Positions 37,373-45,529 of a DNA stretch of 64,000 nucleotides are shown here, in pieces. Where the stretch lies: contig NZ_RRZK01000032.1 of NCBI RefSeq assembly GCF_004348895.1, positions 186,001 through 250,000 of the forward strand, written 5' to 3'. Both the position numbers and the translations under genes were made by a program. The stretch comes from Pseudomonas vancouverensis. Lineage in GTDB: Bacteria > Pseudomonadota > Gammaproteobacteria > Pseudomonadales > Pseudomonadaceae. Each line of letters starts with the position of its first letter. Positions within the stretch are counted from its first letter, which is position 1. The notes under the pieces were generated by a model. That model saw nothing but the letters and a program-made list of their open reading frames with translations, made no database searches and was not told the DNA's origin.

Positions 37373-37412
37373 AAAAAAAGCCCGCTGAACCTGGACCGTT
37401 CAACGGGCTTTC
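37373..37412 (-). terminator. Terminator of the DUF4197 gene
   Basis: The stem aaagcccgttgaac/gttcagcgggcttt (minus-strand sense) with a 7-base loop is followed by a run of T residues, about 20 bases after the stop codon. Confidence 0.88.
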
Positions 37413-37434
37413 GACTGTCGCCCTCAGCTAATCA

Positions 37435-38124
37435 TCACAAGGTCCCAAACACTTTCTTCGCCAGGCTGGTCGCCGCAGCCGCCGGGTTCTGGCGGATGGT
37501 GGCTTCCTGTTTGCCGATCATTTCAAACAAGCCGTTCAACGCCTGTTCGGTGACGTAGTTTTCGACGTTGGCACTCTTCGCGTCGATCACGCCCATGGTC
37601 GCGGCTTGCCCGGCAAACGAGTTGTACTGCTTGGCCAGGCCAACCTGGTCGGTGGCTTGTTTGACGATCGGCAGGAATTTCGCACGGATCTGCTCGCGGC
37701 TGGTTTTGTTGAGGTATTGGGTCGCCGAGTCGTTGCCGCCGCTGAGGATGCCCTTGGCGTCTTCCACGGTCATTTTCTTCACGGCATCCACGAGGATCGG
37801 CTGGGCCTGGGTCACGGCGGTTTCAGCCGCTTTGTTCATGCTGACTTCCAGTTGATCGACCTGATCGCCCATGCCGAACTGTTTCATTTTGCTGGCGACC
37901 TTGCCCAGCTTGCCCGGCAGTTCGATCTTGACTTCAGGGTTGTTGCTGAACCCGCCCGGTGTTCCGAGCTGTTTGACGGCCAGTTGTGCGCCTTGGGTCA
38001 GGGCATCCTTGAGTCCGCCGGTGGCGTCTTTTTGCGACAGGTCGGCGAGGGACAACGCCATCGCGTTGGCGCAGATCAGCAGGCCTGCGCAAAGGCCGGC
38101 AAAATGAAGAGTAGGGCGCAGCAT
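37435..38124 (-). CDS. DUF4197 periplasmic protein
   Basis: A 229-residue secreted protein. The signal peptide (MLRPTLHFAGLCAG...) has a likely cleavage after ANAMA. The DUF4197 domain is mostly helical (LSLADLSQKDATGGLKDALT at its start). The function is unknown. The ATG at 38124 has AGGAA upstream; an in-frame start at 38151 would spoil the signal peptide. Confidence 0.87.
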   Translation of the reverse strand: MLRPTLHFAGLCAGLLICANAMALSLADLSQKDATGGLKDALTQGAQLAVKQLGTPGGFSNNPEVKIELPGKLGKVASKMKQFGMGDQVDQLEVSMNKAAETAVTQAQPILVDAVKKMTVEDAKGILSGGNDSATQYLNKTSREQIRAKFLPIVKQATDQVGLAKQYNSFAGQAATMGVIDAKSANVENYVTEQALNGLFEMIGKQEATIRQNPAAAATSLAKKVFGTL

Positions 38125-38294
38125 TGGGGTTCCTTGTTCGTAAGGGGACAAAAGCTGAGGACTTCAACACCGGTTTCATGGGTTGCCGATTGTTGCTATT
38201 CGCCTGGGCAGAGAACGTTCTTTCCCCAGGCGAATATTGGTCGTTGGCGCCTGAGGGCGACCCGCGCCAACGATCAATTCAGGAAAACCGACCG

Positions 38295-38645
38295 TTATGC
38301 GTTCGGAAACACACTGACGATTCTCACCAGTACGTCTTTAACCCACAAGGTCGCCTCGCTCAAGTCCAGCGGGAGATGATTGGTGCTGCTAAAGACTACT
38401 GTGTTTTCATAGTTGATGTTTGCGCTGATGGAGTAGATACGTCCGTACCGCAGTTTTGCAGGATCGAACGTCAGTTCATAGTCCATGAAGTGTTCATTCA
38501 GATCGGAATAGACTGCTGTAGCCAGGGTTTTCCAGGCACCTTGCTCGGTGATGTCCACCAGGCTGACATGCAGTTCCGAGCCCGGTAGCAGGGCAACTTT
38601 CTCGAGATAGTGGACGTTGCCGCTGATGATGTTTTCGCCGTTCAT
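38295..38645 (-). CDS. YbaY/YscW-domain protein without lipobox (copy 1)
   Basis: A 116-residue single-domain protein of the YbaY (YscW, T3SS pilotin-like) beta-sandwich family: SGNVHYLEKVALLPGSELHV, then SLVDITEQG and YSISANINYENTVVF. Unlike E. coli YbaY it has no signal peptide or lipid-anchor cysteine at the start fixed by AAGGAAG before the ATG at 38645. It is the last of three tandem homologues on this strand (38295, 38845, 39377). The function is unknown. Confidence 0.8.
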   Translation of the reverse strand: MNGENIISGNVHYLEKVALLPGSELHVSLVDITEQGAWKTLATAVYSDLNEHFMDYELTFDPAKLRYGRIYSISANINYENTVVFSSTNHLPLDLSEATLWVKDVLVRIVSVFPNA

Positions 38646-38844
38646 GTTGACTTCCTTTTCAATTGATCGTCGGTATTGACGAGTGCTTACCTTAGAGTCG
38701 GCATCGCGAATTCTATGTAGGGCAATTCCTGCGATTGAAGATGAAGCGGGTGCGGCCTCTGGCAGAAATATCCTTGTTTCTGCCGGAGGTGCGTGGGAAC
38801 GGATGATGGGCCTCATTGACTGCCCATATTCTTCAAAGAGGCAT

Positions 38845-39243
38845 TCAGCGGACGGCGTCGACGCGGATTTTCAATGGTTGCGGGTCTTTGCCATCGAGTT
38901 GTACAGCGTTGTGTTCGGTGGTGATGAACAGCAACTTGCCGTCGACTTCGATGCGCGCGCTGACGGCGTAGCGATGGCCCGGTTTGACCTGGGCAGGATC
39001 GTAATTCAGATGGAAGGGCAGCGGCACTTGTCCTTTGATCTGGCCTTTCTGTTCATCGAGAACGACCGCCGGTGCATCCATCAGCGACACGTCCTGCAAG
39101 GTGACGCTCAAGGTGGCGGTGGGTGGCAGCGCGATGCGTTGCAGGTAAAAGACTTCGCCGTCGAGACTGGCTTTTGGTGCAGGGTGCATGGACTGGCAAG
39201 CGCTGAGCAGAACAACAAGCCCAAGGAGTGAGAGTTTTTTCAT
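38845..39243 (-). CDS. YbaY-family lipoprotein (copy 2)
   Basis: A 132-residue lipoprotein of the YbaY/YscW family. The signal peptide ends in lipobox LSAC (Cys about residue 17). The domain starts LDGEVFYLQRIALPPTATLS and contains TLQDVSLMDAPAVVL and PGHRYAVSARIEVDGKLLF. It is the only member of the triplet with a lipobox and so is the conventional form. AAGGA lies upstream of the ATG at 39243. Confidence 0.85.
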   Translation of the reverse strand: MKKLSLLGLVVLLSACQSMHPAPKASLDGEVFYLQRIALPPTATLSVTLQDVSLMDAPAVVLDEQKGQIKGQVPLPFHLNYDPAQVKPGHRYAVSARIEVDGKLLFITTEHNAVQLDGKDPQPLKIRVDAVR

Positions 39244-39376
39244 GAAGCGGATCCTTGTCATCGGCGCCGAAGAAGACCGACGCCAATGACAATCTAGCGG
39301 ATTTTGCCGGCAAGATCGCCCGGCAACATGTTGCAACATTGGTCCGTAGGGATCGTCAGCGCTACAGCAAGCGGAC

Positions 39377-39718
39377 TCAGACGCGGTGTACCCGTATGTC
39401 CTGTCCCGTCACATGATCGACACCCAGTTGCACGGGGTGATGGTCAGTGTTGGTAAAGATCAGTTTGCAATTGTGGGTGATGCTCGCGCTGAGGGCGTAG
39501 GTATGCCCGTCCACGACATCAGCAGTGTTATAGGTCAGATGAAAAGCCAGCCCGGCTTGCTCGGCGTTGGGTGTGACCTGTACGGCGAGTTCTTTGACCG
39601 GGACATCCATCCGGCTGACGTCCTGCAGATAGACACGAAGGGTTGAGCCAGATGGCAGAGCGATTTTTTCGAGGTAATGGACGTTGCCAGCGATGGTCTT
39701 GACGGAGTCGTTGCCCAT
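39377..39718 (-). CDS. YbaY/YscW-domain protein without lipobox (copy 3)
   Basis: A 113-residue YbaY-domain protein. The N-terminus (AGNVHYLEKIALPSGSTLRV) is nearly the same as copy 1 at 38295. It continues with YLQDVSRMDVPVKEL and YALSASITHNCKLIF. There is no signal peptide; AAGGA supports the ATG at 39718. Copies 1 and 3 probably arose by duplication. Confidence 0.8.
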   Translation of the reverse strand: MGNDSVKTIAGNVHYLEKIALPSGSTLRVYLQDVSRMDVPVKELAVQVTPNAEQAGLAFHLTYNTADVVDGHTYALSASITHNCKLIFTNTDHHPVQLGVDHVTGQDIRVHRV

Positions 39719-39840
39719 ATTTGATTTCCTTATCAACAAGCGTCGGAATTGACGCATTCCGAGCATAAGCCCCAGCCCACGATTTCCCTGTAGGCGAATT
39801 CCTGTGGTTTCTGGTGAAACTGGAGTTGAATGGGTCAGAA

Positions 39841-39864
39841 GCTTCCTTGCTTCCTTGCTTCCTT
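39841..39864. repeat. Three tandem copies of an 8-base unit
   Basis: GCTTCCTT is repeated three times without interruption, between the plsB stop and the third YbaY-type gene. It is too short to be sure it is more than chance or slippage. Confidence 0.7.
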
Positions 39865-39884
39865 CATTCTCTAGATCCATCGCG

Positions 39885-42377
39885 TCAGATAGGTGTCACC
39901 AATTCCGCCGCATCCTCACTGCGATGGAGTGCCACCTGACGGATCGACAGGCGAATCTCCGCCGGCAGCACGCGTTTGGCCGCGCCTTCGGCCAGTTCGC
40001 CGAGCAGTTCGTGGTAGCTCAGCTTGCCTGCTTCATCGCGCTTGAGCACCTCGAGATCGAGCATTGTCTGGATGAAGTGACGGAACAGGCTCTTGTCGAA
40101 GAACTCCGGAGCGTTCAGGCCATGCAGGATCGACAGGCGTTGAGCCATGACCGTGCACAGGTCTTCCAGCTCTTCGGCACTGATGCTGTTCTGACCGCTG
40201 TTGAGCAGCAGGGACACGGTCATGTAGAAGCGTTGCAGGGTCTGGGCGATGCTCTTGGACAGCAGGGTCAGCAGCACGAAATGCCGCGAACTCGGTGCCG
40301 GGCGCAGATACACGTCATTCTCGAAACGCAGCAGGCCTTGCTCGACGAACGCCCCCAGCCATTGGTCGATCACGCCGTCCAGTTCATCCAGCGACCAGCG
40401 GATGAACAGCTCGGCCTGCAGGTACGGGTACAGCGCGCGCGTGTAGCGCAGGACCTGTTCGCGGCTCATGCGCGAGGCGCTCTGGAAGAAGCTCGCCAGC
40501 AGCGCCGGCAGGGCGAAGATGTGCAAGACGTTGTTGCGGTAGTAGGTCATCAGGACGGCGTTCTGCTCGTCCAGATAGAGAATCTTGCCCAGGGCATCGC
40601 TCTGCTCGGACAGCAGGTTCATGTCCTTCACATGCTCGATCAACGCCCGACCATCGCCTTCGGGCAAGGTGGTGTGTGGCGAGTACGGAACCTTGCGCAG
40701 CAGCGCCAGGTACAGGTCGAGCACCCGCGCCATGGCGCGATCGTCCAGGGCCAGGCGGCTGGTGGACAGCAGGGCCAGTGCCACCAGGTTGACCGGGTTG
40801 ATCGCCGCCGCTTCGTTCAGGTGTTGTGCAACTTTTTCACCCAGACGGTGGGTGGTTTCGCTGAGCCAGGCTGGCTTGAACTGTGGGCCCAGTTCCTGCT
40901 GACGCCAGTCCGGTTGCTCGCTGTCGAGGAATTCCGCCAACTTGATCGGTTCGCCGAAATTCACCGCCACCTGGCCGAAACGCTGCTTGAGCGCGCCAAT
41001 GACCTTGAAGATGTCGAAGATCGATTCTTTCTTTTTCGCAGCGCCACGCAATTCACCCAGGTAGGTTCGGCCTTCCAGCACGCGCTCGTAGCCGATGTAC
41101 ACCGGTACGAAGACGATCGGTGTGCGCGACGAGCGCAGGAAGCTGCGCAGGGTGATCGCCAGCATCCCGGTCTTCGGTTGCAGCATGCGCCCGGTGCGTG
41201 AGCGGCCGCCTTCAACGAAGTACTCCACCGGGAAGCCTTTGGTGAACAGGGTGTGCAGGTATTCGTTGAACACCGAGGTGTACAGCGGGTTGCCCTTGAA
41301 CGTACGACGCATGAAAAACGCCCCGCCGCGGCGCAGCAGGCTGCCGATCACCGGCATGTTGAGGTTGATCCCGGCGGCGATGTGCGGCGGTGTCAGGCCG
41401 TTGCGGAACAGCAGGTAGGACAGCAACAGATAGTCGATGTGGCTGCGGTGGCAGGGTACGTAGATCACTTCGTAACCGGGTGCGACCTTCTGCACGCCTT
41501 CGATGTTGTTGACCTTGATACCGTCGTAAATCTTGTTCCAGAACCAGCTCAGCACCACTTCCATGAAGCGGATCGCGGTGTAGGTGTAGTCCGAGGCGAT
41601 CTCGTTGCCGTAGCGCAGGGCCTGGGCCTTGGCTTTCTCCGCGGAGATGTTTTCGCGCTCGGCTTCATCGAGGATCGCTTGCTTGACCAGCGGCTGGTTG
41701 ACCAGGCCTTTGACCAGATTGCGCCGATGGGAAATGTCCGGGCCGATCACCGCAGCCTTCAGGTTGCGGAAATGCACCCGCAGGATGCGCTGGGCCATGC
41801 GCACGGTGCGCTCGTGGCCCTTGTTGTGGTCGATCAGTTCACGCAGGTGGATCGGCGCGGAGAACTGCACGCGGGTCTTGCGCCCCAGCACGATGACACT
41901 CAGCAGACGGCGCAGGCGTCCGGTCACTGCCCAGCTGTCGGCGAACAACAGTTTCCACGGGCTGTTTTCGCTGTCCGGCGATTGCCCCCAGAACACGCTG
42001 ACCGGAATGATCTGCGCGTCTTCGGCGGCGTTCTGGGTCAGGGCGCTGACCAGGCGGGTCAGAGTGGGTGGTGCACCGCGTTTGTCCTGGCGCCCGAGCC
42101 AGTCGGGGTCCGGGGTCAGGTAGAAGAATGCGGCAGGTTCAAGCAGGTTGCCGACCGACACGGGAAGCACCGGGCGTGGCAGGCCGGCTTTGCTGCATTC
42201 GGTGTCGAGCACGGCGAGGTCGGTCAGTGAAGGGTTTTGCAGGACGTAGAACACCGGACGACTGCGATCGAGGTCAAGGGTGAACGACGACTGGTTGATC
42301 GTCTCCGAGCGAACCCAGAGGTACAACAGTCGGCGCAGGGTGCCAAACACAAGACGGCGGAACGGGGAGCGGGTCAT
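39885..42377 (-). CDS. plsB: Glycerol-3-phosphate 1-O-acyltransferase
   Basis: An 830-residue inner-membrane enzyme that acylates glycerol-3-phosphate, the first step of phospholipid synthesis. The acyltransferase HX4D motif is in VPCHRSHIDYLLLS, with further conserved blocks FFMRRTFKGNPLY, FVEGGRSRTGRML and IVFVPVYIGYERV. The ATG at 42377 gives the typical MTRSPFRRLVFGTLRR start although no strong ribosome site is visible. The frame is open further upstream but not family-like. Confidence 0.95.
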   Translation of the reverse strand: MTRSPFRRLVFGTLRRLLYLWVRSETINQSSFTLDLDRSRPVFYVLQNPSLTDLAVLDTECSKAGLPRPVLPVSVGNLLEPAAFFYLTPDPDWLGRQDKRGAPPTLTRLVSALTQNAAEDAQIIPVSVFWGQSPDSENSPWKLLFADSWAVTGRLRRLLSVIVLGRKTRVQFSAPIHLRELIDHNKGHERTVRMAQRILRVHFRNLKAAVIGPDISHRRNLVKGLVNQPLVKQAILDEAERENISAEKAKAQALRYGNEIASDYTYTAIRFMEVVLSWFWNKIYDGIKVNNIEGVQKVAPGYEVIYVPCHRSHIDYLLLSYLLFRNGLTPPHIAAGINLNMPVIGSLLRRGGAFFMRRTFKGNPLYTSVFNEYLHTLFTKGFPVEYFVEGGRSRTGRMLQPKTGMLAITLRSFLRSSRTPIVFVPVYIGYERVLEGRTYLGELRGAAKKKESIFDIFKVIGALKQRFGQVAVNFGEPIKLAEFLDSEQPDWRQQELGPQFKPAWLSETTHRLGEKVAQHLNEAAAINPVNLVALALLSTSRLALDDRAMARVLDLYLALLRKVPYSPHTTLPEGDGRALIEHVKDMNLLSEQSDALGKILYLDEQNAVLMTYYRNNVLHIFALPALLASFFQSASRMSREQVLRYTRALYPYLQAELFIRWSLDELDGVIDQWLGAFVEQGLLRFENDVYLRPAPSSRHFVLLTLLSKSIAQTLQRFYMTVSLLLNSGQNSISAEELEDLCTVMAQRLSILHGLNAPEFFDKSLFRHFIQTMLDLEVLKRDEAGKLSYHELLGELAEGAAKRVLPAEIRLSIRQVALHRSEDAAELVTPI

Positions 42378-42481
42378 ACGGCATCTGCATGAGTGATTGG
42401 AAACCGAGCACTTGCTCGGGAGGCCTGACAGTGTGCCGGATTCGCCGAAAATCGGCAAAAAAGCGCGCAAGTAAACTCCTG

Positions 42482-42509
42482 TTGAGAGTTTTGGCGCCTG
42501 ACATATACT
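42482..42509 (+). promoter_or_regulatory. Sigma-70 promoter of the cold-shock gene
   Basis: TTGAGA (42482-42487) and TATACT (42504-42509) are separated by 16 bases. This predicts a leader of about 97 nt before the ATG at 42613. Long leaders are typical of cold-shock mRNAs. Confidence 0.72.
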
Positions 42510-42612
42510 CGGCGTGCCCGCACTGGCCAGACCATGGCATTGCAGTGCATGCGATGTTCCCGAGGCTTTCCTGCGAAGAGCCCGTTCAATAATAAAAAAG
42601 GAGTATGAACAG

Positions 42613-42822
42613 ATGGCAACACGTGAAACCGGCAACGTGAAGTGGTTCAACGATGCCAAGGGGTACGGCTTCATTCAGCGCGAAGGCGGGGCGGATGTGT
42701 TCGTACACTACCGCGCGATTCGCGGCGAGGGGCACCGCTCGCTGACCGAAGGCCAGCAGGTCGAGTACGCAGTGGTGGAAGGGCAGAAGGGGTTGCAGGC
42801 CGAAGACGTCGTCGGTTTGTAA
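42613..42822 (+). CDS. Cold-shock-domain protein, CspA family
   Basis: A 69-residue single-stranded nucleic-acid-binding protein. RNP1 is KGYGFIQ and RNP2 is DVFVHYRAI (usually VFVHFSAI). An aromatic patch is present (WFNDAKGYGF). It would act as an RNA chaperone. An AAGGAG site precedes the ATG at 42613. Confidence 0.93.
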   Translation: MATRETGNVKWFNDAKGYGFIQREGGADVFVHYRAIRGEGHRSLTEGQQVEYAVVEGQKGLQAEDVVGL

Positions 42823-42835
42823 TGACCCAAAAACA

Positions 42836-42858
42836 CTGTGGGAGCTCGCTCCCACAGG
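42836..42858. repeat. Minimal REP palindrome
   Basis: ctgtgggagctcgctcccacagg is a perfect hairpin between converging genes. Confidence 0.75.
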
Positions 42859-42873
42859 TTCTGTTTACTGCCT

Positions 42874-43251
42874 TCAGGCAGTTTTCCAGGTGATTTCTTC
42901 TTCACCATCGGCACTGATGCGAATCCAGCGATCGGCCGTCTCCTCACCTTCTTCCTCGACCCAGCTCCCCGGCGCGCAACGCACTTCGACGTTGAGCGCG
43001 GCAAACGCGGCGCGGGCGCAGGCGATGTCGTCGTCCCATGGCGTCTGGTCGCTTTCCAGGTACAGGCTGTTCCATTTTCCCACGGCCTTGGGCAGCCAGG
43101 TCACGGGCACATTGCCGGCCTTGCACTTGTAGGTCTGGCCTTTCTGTACCCAGTCGCTGCACGGGCCCAGGGCCGCACCCAACCAGGCAGAAATGGCTTT
43201 GTGATCGACGTCGGCGTCTTTCAGGTAAATCTCGATATCGGGCTGGCGCAT
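42874..43251 (-). CDS. Conserved hypothetical protein
   Basis: A 125-residue acidic cytoplasmic protein with several Trp and Cys residues (GPCSDWVQKGQTYKCKAG; APGSWVEEEGEE). The family is not recognised. GAGGA lies five bases upstream of the ATG at 43251. rlmA lies 80 bases upstream on the same strand. Confidence 0.72.
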   Translation of the reverse strand: MRQPDIEIYLKDADVDHKAISAWLGAALGPCSDWVQKGQTYKCKAGNVPVTWLPKAVGKWNSLYLESDQTPWDDDIACARAAFAALNVEVRCAPGSWVEEEGEETADRWIRISADGEEEITWKTA

Positions 43252-43330
43252 GGATGTCCTCACTGCGGGTCTGAAAAATCCATTCGCGGATTTAGCCGGT
43301 CTTGAGCCGTTGCCCAAGGCCAAAAGTTAG

Positions 43331-44143
43331 TCATTGTTGAAGCACGAAATAATCGTAGCGCATCGACACGGTGACCTCGAACGGCTCCGCCTGGTCGATC
43401 ACTGCGGCACGCCGTTCGGCGCTGGCGCGCCAGCCGTGAGGTGTCATGGCCAGCAGGTTCGCCCGGTCCTGACCACAGGCAAGCGTCAGCTTGAACTCCA
43501 GGGTCTCACTGTGTGCCAGCGCCATGCCGTCGGGCACCAGTGCCAGGTGCTTGTCGTCGGTGTATTCACGCACTTCGTCGTACAGGCGTTCGCGCAATTC
43601 CATCAGGTGGCCGCTGGTCGGGCCGACCTTCATCAGGCCGCCGCCGACACTGAGCAAGCGCTTGGCCTCCTCCCAATCCAATGGGCTGAAAACACTCGCC
43701 AGAAACTGGCAACTGTCTGATGCCAATGGCACCCGCGCCATGCTGGCGATCAACCAGGTCAGTTGCGGGTTGCGTTTGCAGGCGCGTTTGACCGCTTCCC
43801 TGGAGATGTCCAGCGCGTAACCATCGGCAGCGGGCAAGGCTTCGGCAATTTGCGCGGTGTAGTAACCCTCGCCACAGCCGATGTCGACCCAGCGCGCCGG
43901 CGCGTAGCTGGCTGCCAGTTCCGCCAGGCGTTTGGCCACCGGCGCGTAATGCCCGGCGTTGAGAAAGTCGCGACGGGCCTCGACCATGGCCTGATTGTCG
44001 CCAGGATCACGGCTGTTCTTGTGCTGCACCGGCAACAGGTTCAGGTAACCCTGACGCGCACGGTCGAAGCGGTGCCCGGCCGGGCAAACCACGCCGTTGT
44101 CCACCGCGTTCAGCGGTTCACTGCAAATCGGACACGCGAGCAT
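43331..44143 (-). CDS. rlmA: 23S rRNA (guanine-N1) methyltransferase RlmA-like
   Basis: A 270-residue methyltransferase. An N-terminal zinc-binding module (CPIC at residues 4-7, VCPAGHRF further on) precedes GYLNLLP and a Rossmann SAM domain (WVDIGCGEGYYT). It probably modifies the G745 region of 23S rRNA. Its ATG overlaps the dapE stop (TGATG), so translation is coupled. Confidence 0.9.
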   Translation of the reverse strand: MLACPICSEPLNAVDNGVVCPAGHRFDRARQGYLNLLPVQHKNSRDPGDNQAMVEARRDFLNAGHYAPVAKRLAELAASYAPARWVDIGCGEGYYTAQIAEALPAADGYALDISREAVKRACKRNPQLTWLIASMARVPLASDSCQFLASVFSPLDWEEAKRLLSVGGGLMKVGPTSGHLMELRERLYDEVREYTDDKHLALVPDGMALAHSETLEFKLTLACGQDRANLLAMTPHGWRASAERRAAVIDQAEPFEVTVSMRYDYFVLQQ

Positions 44144-45294
44144 CAGGCGAGCAACTTGATCAGGGTCTGGTAGTAGATTTCGGTCAGTACATCGAGATCG
44201 GCCGCCAGTACGCGCTCGTTGACCTGGTGAATGGTCGCGTTGACCGGGCCAAGCTCAACCACTTGCGTACCCATGGTGGCGATGAAACGGCCGTCGGAAG
44301 TGCCGCCGCTGGTGGACGCTTTGGTCTCGCGACCGGTGATGTCCTTGATGCTCGACGACACCGCGTCGAGCAGCGCGCCCGGTTCGGTGAGGAACGGCAG
44401 GCCCGACAGCGCCCAGTCGATGTGCCAGTCAAGGCCGTGTTTGTCGAGGATGTCGGCCACGCGCTTTTGCAGGCCTTCGACGGTGGACTCGGTGGAGAAG
44501 CGGAAGTTGAACACCGCCACCAGGTCGCCCGGAATCACGTTGGTCGCGCCGGTGCCGGAATTGACGTTGGAGATCTGGAAGCTGGTTGGCGGGAAGAAAT
44601 CGTTACCGTGGTCCCAGTGCTCGGCAGCCAGTTCGGCCAGGGCCGGGGCAGCGAGGTGGATCGGGTTCTTCGCCAGGTGTGGGTAAGCCACGTGGCCCTG
44701 AATGCCGCGTACGGTCAGTTTGGCGCCGAGGGAGCCGCGACGACCGTTCTTCACCACGTCACCGACCAGGGTTGTGCTCGACGGCTCGCCGACGATGCAC
44801 CAGTCCAGGCGCTCCTTGCGTGCGGCGAGGCGCTCGACCACGGCCTTGGTGCCGTGGTGGGCCGGGCCTTCTTCGTCGCTGGTGATCAGGAAGGCGACCT
44901 TGCCCTTGTGATTCGGGTAGTCGGCGACGAAACGCTCGGAGGCGACGGTCATGGCCGCCAGGCTGCCTTTCATGTCCGCGGCGCCACGGCCGCAGAGCAT
45001 GCCGTGTTCGTCGATCAGCGCATTGAAGGGTTCGATCTGCCAGGCCGTCACCGGGCCGGTCGGGACCACGTCGGTATGGCCGGCGAAGCACAGCACCGGG
45101 CCGTCGTCCTGGCCGTGGGTGGCCCAGAAGTTATCCACATCTTCGATGCGCATCGGTTCGAGCATGAAACCGGCATCGCCCAGGCGCTGCATCATCTGCT
45201 TCTGGCAATCGGCGTCGACCGGCGTCACCGACGGACGGCGGATCAGATCGATGGCGAGTTGAAGGGTCGGCGAAAGGTCGGCGTAGGCCGTCAT
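44143..45294 (-). CDS. dapE: Succinyl-diaminopimelate desuccinylase
   Basis: A 383-residue M20 di-zinc enzyme that releases LL-diaminopimelate in lysine and murein synthesis. Metal ligands lie in FAGHTDVVP and GAADMKGSLA, and EEGPAHHGT holds the catalytic Glu. The start at 45294 has a CGGAG site upstream. It is followed by rlmA in the same transcript and preceded by a REPIN and ndvB. Confidence 0.96.
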   Translation of the reverse strand: MTAYADLSPTLQLAIDLIRRPSVTPVDADCQKQMMQRLGDAGFMLEPMRIEDVDNFWATHGQDDGPVLCFAGHTDVVPTGPVTAWQIEPFNALIDEHGMLCGRGAADMKGSLAAMTVASERFVADYPNHKGKVAFLITSDEEGPAHHGTKAVVERLAARKERLDWCIVGEPSSTTLVGDVVKNGRRGSLGAKLTVRGIQGHVAYPHLAKNPIHLAAPALAELAAEHWDHGNDFFPPTSFQISNVNSGTGATNVIPGDLVAVFNFRFSTESTVEGLQKRVADILDKHGLDWHIDWALSGLPFLTEPGALLDAVSSSIKDITGRETKASTSGGTSDGRFIATMGTQVVELGPVNATIHQVNERVLAADLDVLTEIYYQTLIKLLA

Positions 45295-45330
45295 GGGAAA
45301 CTCCGGAAGCGTGAAATTGGGCACGAGCTA

Positions 45331-45422
45331 CTGTGGGAGCGAGCTTGCTCGCGATGGCGTTGAGTCGGTCAACATAATCTTTGATTGTTACACCGCTATC
45401 GCGAGCAGGCTCGCTCCCACAG
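45331..45422. repeat. REPIN of gagcttgctcgcgatggcg type
   Basis: An inverted pair ctgtgggagcgagcttgctc / gagcaggctcgctcccacag between ndvB and dapE. Confidence 0.88.
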
Positions 45423-45481
45423 GAATTGGCTTCGATCGGTAAACCGCGACACGCCAAGCCCCGCAAAATGGCGGTTATCTT

Positions 45482-45512
45482 AAAGCAAAACGGCGACCAT
45501 TGGCCGCCGTTT
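45482..45512 (-). terminator. Terminator of ndvB
   Basis: The stem aaacggcg/cgccgttt (8 bp, 9-base loop) is followed on the minus strand by TTGCTTT, 18 bases after the ndvB stop. Confidence 0.72.
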
Positions 45513-45529
45513 AGTGCATCCGCGAAGAT

